Origin: an uncultured Lachnoanaerobaculum sp.
Lineage (GTDB): Bacteria; Bacillota; Clostridia; Lachnospirales; Lachnospiraceae
Assembly: GCF_938015485.1 (NCBI RefSeq)
Contig: NZ_CALLVU010000050.1
Location: 1 to 44,133 of the forward strand
Reading direction: 5' to 3'
Length of the DNA: 44,133 nt
Shown here: in pieces, positions 40,331 to 44,133 of the stretch
Layout: every line of letters begins with the position of its first letter
Numbering within the stretch: position 1 is the first letter of the stretch
Program-made: the position numbers and the translations under genes
Notes under the pieces: generated by a model
What the model was told of the DNA's origin: nothing
The model's input: only the letters and a program-made list of their open reading frames with translations
Database searches by the model: none

Positions 40331-41542
40331 ATGCATCAGGAACAATGTATTAAGGATAATTTATATTATGTAGGAGCCAGTGACAGAAGACAGCGACTTT
40401 TTGAGAATACCTATCCTATTCCTTACGGAATGGCTTACAACTCATATCTTATATTGGATGAGAAGACAATACTCTTTGACTCTGTAGACAGATCCGTTGA
40501 GGGCTTATTCTTTGAAAACCTAAAAGCAACACTTGGTGACAGACCCCTTGACTACCTGGTAATAACACATATGGAACCGGACCACGCCGCAACCCTTGGC
40601 GACCTTTTGAATATGCATCCCGATATGATGATAGTAGGTAATGCAAAAATCAAGGCGATGATCGGTCAGTTCTTCGACTTTTCACTTGATCACAGATTCC
40701 ATGAAGTAAAAGAAGGCGACACATTAAGTACAGGTGAGCATACATTCAAGTTCTTCTTTGCACCTATGGTTCACTGGCCTGAAGTAATGATGGTATATGA
40801 CGAGAAAATTAAGACACTGTTTTCTTCAGACGCTTTCGGCAGCTTCGGTGCGCTTTCAGGAAATATTTTCGCCGATGAACTCAACTATGAGTCTGAGTGG
40901 CTTGCCGAATCCAGAAGATACTATACAAATATCGTAGGTAAGTTCGGACTTCAGGTTATGAATATTATAAAGAAGCTCTCAGGACTTGATATTGAACTTA
41001 TTTGTGCACTTCACGGTCCTCTTTTCAGAACAAAGGAAGATATTCAAGCTTGTATAAATAGATATCAGACTTGGGGTTCATATACTCCTGAGGATGACGA
41101 AGTTGTAATCTACTCAGGTTCCGTATACGGACATACTGAAGATTTTGCTACCTTGCTTGCCACTCTTTTGGCACAAAGAGGCGTTAGAAATACCAAGGTA
41201 TATGACATTTCTTCAATTGATGTTTCATACCTTTTGTCTGAAGCATTCAGAGCAAAGGTTCTTGTATTTGCCGCTTCTTCCTATAACGGCGGTATATTCA
41301 CTCCTATGGAGAATTTCCTTATAGACCTTGTAGCACACAACTTCCAAAACAGAGATGTATTCATAGTTGAAAACGGCTCTTGGGCGCTTACAGCCGGTAA
41401 GGGAATGCGTGAAATAATCGGCCAGCTAAAGAAGGTGAATATAGCGGATGAAACAATCAGTATAAAGTCACTTTTAAAAGATGCACAGTATGATGAAGTA
41501 GTCGCTATGGCTGATAAGATTGTTGAGGATTTAAAGAAATAA
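40331..41542 (+). CDS. fprA: FprA-family A-type flavoprotein (flavodiiron protein)
   Basis: This 403-residue enzyme reduces O2 and/or NO in strict anaerobes using a diiron site and FMN. The metallo-beta-lactamase-like domain carries THMEPDHAATL (the H-x-E-x-D-H ligands, about residue 80), MVHWPEVMMVYD, FSSDAFGSFG and ICALHGPLF. The C-terminal flavodoxin domain begins VVIYSGSVYGHTEDFATLLA (about 255-275). No rubredoxin domain is fused. I start at ATG 40331 (GGAGG four bases upstream); the longer open frame is not needed. It is divergent from ppdK and is followed by a terminator. Confidence 0.93.
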   Translation: MHQEQCIKDNLYYVGASDRRQRLFENTYPIPYGMAYNSYLILDEKTILFDSVDRSVEGLFFENLKATLGDRPLDYLVITHMEPDHAATLGDLLNMHPDMMIVGNAKIKAMIGQFFDFSLDHRFHEVKEGDTLSTGEHTFKFFFAPMVHWPEVMMVYDEKIKTLFSSDAFGSFGALSGNIFADELNYESEWLAESRRYYTNIVGKFGLQVMNIIKKLSGLDIELICALHGPLFRTKEDIQACINRYQTWGSYTPEDDEVVIYSGSVYGHTEDFATLLATLLAQRGVRNTKVYDISSIDVSYLLSEAFRAKVLVFAASSYNGGIFTPMENFLIDLVAHNFQNRDVFIVENGSWALTAGKGMREIIGQLKKVNIADETISIKSLLKDAQYDEVVAMADKIVEDLKK

Positions 41543-41551
41543 ATCAAACAG

Positions 41552-41584
41552 TGCATACCCGCATATGGGTATGCATTTTTGTTT
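41552..41584 (+). terminator. intrinsic terminator of fprA
   Basis: TGCATACCC and GGGTATGCA form a 9-base stem with a 6-base loop, then TTTTTGTTTTT. It lies ten bases after the fprA stop and 12 bases before azlC, so azlC either reads through or has a promoter further upstream. Confidence 0.8.
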
Positions 41585-41595
41585 TTAGGAGTTAT

Positions 41596-42294
41596 ATGCA
41601 AAAACAAACTAAAATAAAGTCGGCATTCCTTGCGGCCTTTCCGAATACTGTACCTATTTTGGCAGGATTTTTATTTTTAGGTACCGCCTACGGCATATAT
41701 ATGAATCGCTCAGGGTTTAATTTTCTATACCCTATGTTTATGAGCTTTATAATATTTGCCGGCTCTGTAGAGTTTGCCACCGTTTCATGGTTGCTTGGCA
41801 GCTTTGACCCTATAAATATATTTTTCCTCACGCTTATGATAAATGCAAGGCATCTGTTCTACGGACTGTCCATGCTTGAAAAGTACAATATACCCGGACT
41901 GAAAAAATACTATCTTATATACGGAATGTGTGACGAATCATTCTCCATCAACGCCACTGTCGACATACCTAAAGGCATTGACAAGGGGTGGTTTATGTTC
42001 TTTGTAACCTTATTAAATCAATTTTACTGGGTAGCCGGTGCTACATTGGGAGGCGTCTTCGGAAGCTTTATACCTTTTGATTCGAAGGGCATTGAATTTG
42101 TTATGACCGCACTCTTTGTCGTAATATTTTTGGAAAATTGGTTGAAGGAAAAAAATCACACCGCTTCAATCATAGGACTGAGTGTATCTTTTATCTGCCT
42201 GATTATATTTAAAGGTACCAACTTTATAATACCGTCCATGTTGATTATATTGGCGGCTCTGACACTGATGCGAGGAAGGTTTAGTGATAAATGA
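41596..42294 (+). CDS. azlC: AzlC-family branched-chain amino acid exporter, large subunit
   Basis: This 232-residue membrane protein starts at ATG 41596, with AGGAG six bases upstream; the frame from 41551 would run through the terminator. Features of AzlC are FLAAFPNTVPILAGFLFLG, GTAYGIYMNRSGFN, FIIFAGSVEFATVSWL and MINARHLFYGLSMLEKY, with about six to seven spans. With AzlD it exports branched-chain amino acids or analogues in the known case of Bacillus subtilis. Its stop overlaps the azlD start (ATGA). Confidence 0.92.
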   Translation: MQKQTKIKSAFLAAFPNTVPILAGFLFLGTAYGIYMNRSGFNFLYPMFMSFIIFAGSVEFATVSWLLGSFDPINIFFLTLMINARHLFYGLSMLEKYNIPGLKKYYLIYGMCDESFSINATVDIPKGIDKGWFMFFVTLLNQFYWVAGATLGGVFGSFIPFDSKGIEFVMTALFVVIFLENWLKEKNHTASIIGLSVSFICLIIFKGTNFIIPSMLIILAALTLMRGRFSDK

Positions 42295-42620
42295 ATACAA
42301 TACAACATATAATTATAATTGCGGTCGTAGCAATAGCGACTATGATTACAAGATTTTTGCCCTTTATCGCTTTTCCTGCAAATAAGGAAACTCCGAAATA
42401 TATAAAGTACCTGGGAAAGGTACTTCCGGCTGCAGTACTTGGGCTTTTAGTGGTATATTCGCTTAAGGATGTGTCCGTATTTAATGACAACCACGCAATT
42501 CCCGAAGCCATATGTATCGCAGTCACAGTTTTTCTTCATTTTTGGAAAAGACAGATGATTTTATCCATATCCGCTGGTACAATACTTTATATGGTGCTGG
42601 TACAATCAGTTTTTAAATAA
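42291..42620 (+). CDS. azlD: AzlD-family exporter small subunit
   Basis: This 109-residue membrane protein overlaps azlC by four bases. It has about four spans; IIIAVVAIATMITRFLPFIA, the charged segment PKYIKYLGKVLPAAVLGLLV and HAIPEAICIAVTVFLHF are typical for AzlD. It works together with AzlC as a two-part exporter. The proA gene follows after eight bases and may share the transcript. Confidence 0.9.
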   Translation: MNTIQHIIIIAVVAIATMITRFLPFIAFPANKETPKYIKYLGKVLPAAVLGLLVVYSLKDVSVFNDNHAIPEAICIAVTVFLHFWKRQMILSISAGTILYMVLVQSVFK

Positions 42621-42628
42621 GGAGAGTT

Positions 42629-43903
42629 ATGAAAGAAATTGCAAAAAAAGTAAAAGCGGACTCATTTTTGCTTATGGCAAGCAGCAATGAGATGAGAAAT
42701 ACCTGCTTGAAAAATATTATTGAGAATCTGAACAAAGATAAAGAACATATATTAAATGAAAATAAGAGAGATATAGAAAACGCCCGCCTTGAAAACATCT
42801 CATCTTCCATCCTGTCAAGGCTTTTGTTTGACGAGCATAAGATGGATACCGTTATAGCGGGAATCAACGACCTTATAAAGATGCCGGACCCTATCGGAAA
42901 AATCACTCTCAAAAGAGAGCTTGATGAAGGATTGGTACTTACAAGAACCACCACTCCTATCGGCGTTATAGGTGTTATCTTTGAGGCAAGACCTGATGCA
43001 TTGGTTCAGATTGCTTCACTTTGCATAAAAAGCGGTAATGCAGCCATACTTAAGGGCGGCAGCGAGGCTTTGCTTACAAACAGAGCTTTATTTGAAAGTA
43101 TAAAAAGAGCCCTCAAAGATTCAAATCTTCCTGAGCATGCACTTGTTCAGCTTGAAGCAAGAAGTGATGTAAGCGAGCTGCTTTCCTGTTATGAATATGT
43201 GGATTTGCTTATACCGAGGGGTTCAAATTCCTTTGTAAAATATATTATGGACAATACAAGTATTCCTGTTATGGGACATGCCGACGGAATATGCCACACC
43301 TATGTGGATGAAGAGTTTGACCTTGACAAATCTATAAGAATTTTGGTTGATGCAAAGACCCAGTATCCTTCAGCCTGCAATACTACAGAGACAATACTGG
43401 TTCACAAAAATGCTGTAGATAAGCTTTTCCCAAGATTAAATAAGGCCTTTAACGATGCTAGGATCAAAGTATTTGCACATGAGAATATAATAGATAAATT
43501 TGATAATGCCCTTCCTGCTACAGACAACTCTTTTCATACGGAGTACCTTGAAAAGACTGTCAATGTAAAGACGGTTGACGACATTGACGAGGCGATAAAT
43601 CATATCAATACCTACGGCTCACATCATACCGACGCCATACTCACAAATATAGACTCAAATGCCGACTATTTTATGAACAGAGTCGACTCCGCAAATGTAT
43701 ACAAAAACTGTTCAACCAGATTTGCAGACGGTTTCAGATACGGTTTCGGTGCGGAAGTGGGAATCAGCACAGGAAAACTCCATGCCAGAGGACCTGTAGG
43801 TCTTGAAGGACTTTGCACCTACAAGTACAAGCTTTACGGCAACGGTGATATTGTAGCCGACTATGCAAACGGCACAAAAGAATTCCATTTCAAAGACTTA
43901 TAA
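42629..43903 (+). CDS. proA: glutamate-5-semialdehyde dehydrogenase (gamma-glutamyl phosphate reductase)
   Basis: This 424-residue enzyme reduces gamma-glutamyl phosphate to glutamate semialdehyde with NADPH, the second step of proline synthesis. It belongs to the aldehyde dehydrogenase superfamily: PIGVIGVIFEARPDALVQI (about 111-129), KSGNAAILKGGSEA, VMGHADGICHTYVD and the active-site cysteine in YPSACNTTETILVH, then GLEGLCTYKYKL near the C-terminus. Length is normal. GGAGAG lies five bases before the ATG. No proB is seen next to it in this window. Confidence 0.96.
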   Translation: MKEIAKKVKADSFLLMASSNEMRNTCLKNIIENLNKDKEHILNENKRDIENARLENISSSILSRLLFDEHKMDTVIAGINDLIKMPDPIGKITLKRELDEGLVLTRTTTPIGVIGVIFEARPDALVQIASLCIKSGNAAILKGGSEALLTNRALFESIKRALKDSNLPEHALVQLEARSDVSELLSCYEYVDLLIPRGSNSFVKYIMDNTSIPVMGHADGICHTYVDEEFDLDKSIRILVDAKTQYPSACNTTETILVHKNAVDKLFPRLNKAFNDARIKVFAHENIIDKFDNALPATDNSFHTEYLEKTVNVKTVDDIDEAINHINTYGSHHTDAILTNIDSNADYFMNRVDSANVYKNCSTRFADGFRYGFGAEVGISTGKLHARGPVGLEGLCTYKYKLYGNGDIVADYANGTKEFHFKDL

Positions 43904-43930
43904 AAAAACGGGGCTTTCGCCCCGCTTTTA
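43902..43930. terminator. bidirectional intrinsic terminator after proA
   Basis: CGGGGC and GCCCCG flank TTTC, with A7 on the left and CTTTTA on the right. It stops proA and the facing minus-strand fragment. The stem is GC-rich and the T run is longer on the minus strand, so it is probably strongest in that direction. Confidence 0.85.
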
Positions 43931-44133
43931 TCTTATCCAAGCACCGTTTGCGCCCAGTCTGAATGAATCAATTGTAGTATTTGTAGCCATAAATCCTGTA
44001 CCCGGATACAAGGTCCGTCCATCTTGGTGAAAGCTTATATACAAGGTATCCGGATCGTGATAGAACACATCTTGCGATCCATCCCCATGATGTACATCGG
44101 TATCGACGATAGCCACCCGTTTCACACCATAGG
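43928..44133 (-). pseudogene. histone deacetylase/AcuC-family fragment with a foreign-looking end, partial at the window edge
   Basis: The reading begins outside the window. It shows the core of a class II histone-deacetylase-like (acetoin utilisation AcuC/HdaH-type) hydrolase: RVAIVDTDVHHGDGSQDVFY with the metal-binding D-x-H-H-G, then TLYISFHQDGRTLYPGTGF. Relatives continue for some 150-200 residues after PGTGF, but here the frame goes MATNTTIDSFRLGANGAWIR and stops just before the terminator. The C-terminal half with further active-site residues is thus missing. A truncation or fusion is likely; an unusual short variant is possible. Confidence 0.6.

Noticed and set aside
1..44133. Integrase, excisionase and the left attachment site
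   Set aside because: No tyrosine or serine recombinase motif was found in any frame; these probably lie left of the window, so att sites cannot be given.
1..44133. tRNA, rRNA or insertion-sequence transposase genes
   Set aside because: No cloverleaf, rRNA-like or transposase-like sequence was recognised on either strand.

Overview
The window looks like part of the chromosome of a low-GC Gram-positive anaerobe of class Clostridia, probably Lachnospiraceae-like. The assignment rests on AT-rich codon use, GGAGG-type ribosome sites, pyruvate phosphate dikinase, an FprA-type flavodiiron protein, and a mobile element of the Tn1549/CTn family. Roughly 37.3 kb of that integrative conjugative element (ICE) fills the left and centre. 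Its right end abuts host genes, while its left end, with integrase and excisionase, lies outside the window.

Layout from left to right: a BlaI-type repressor and M56 (BlaR1-like) sensor pair (0.2-2.1 kb); an oriT-like set of inverted repeats, a promoter and an attenuator-like leader (2.17-2.52 kb); plus-strand mobC and a relaxase gene broken by an amber codon (2.5-4.3 kb); two cargo genes, a small membrane protein and a frameshifted HEPN-like gene (4.4-5.8 kb). Almost all the rest of the element is on the minus strand: an SSB-like protein, a 3436-residue primase/ArdC/N6-methyltransferase/SNF2 helicase protein, a coiled-coil protein, a small methyltransferase and topoisomerase III (5.8-20.3 kb); an unrecognised CxxxxC cargo gene (20.5-21.5 kb); the type IV secretion operon (CD1107, DUF4315, CD1108 NlpC/P60, VirB4, PrgI, TrbL-like, Maff2, SSB, VirD4/TraG, PcfB; 21.8-32.7 kb); a KilA-N gene; and a plasmid-like RepA/ParB/ParA module with DUF3970 and DUF6075 genes (33.8-37.2 kb).

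Host genes follow: ppdK on the minus strand, divergent from fprA, then azlC, azlD and proA on the plus strand, and a truncated histone-deacetylase-family fragment at the edge.

The element carries parts for nicking (MobC/relaxase), processing and replication (primase-helicase, SSBs, TopB, RepA with an internal iteron array), partition (ParAB) and transfer (VirD4/VirB4/PrgI/TrbL/CD1108). It looks damaged: the relaxase has an in-frame TAG, and the coupling protein appears to have lost its usual start codon (ACG where ATG is expected). The less ordinary observations are a short C-terminal motif shared by four unrelated ICE proteins, seven exact-period 23-bp iterons inside repA, intrinsic-terminator hairpins placed too close in front of five transcription units to leave room for a promoter, a mobC leader with mutually exclusive hairpins, and a three-copy covarying hairpin repeat in the transfer operon. 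All calls come from reading the sequence; no database search was run.
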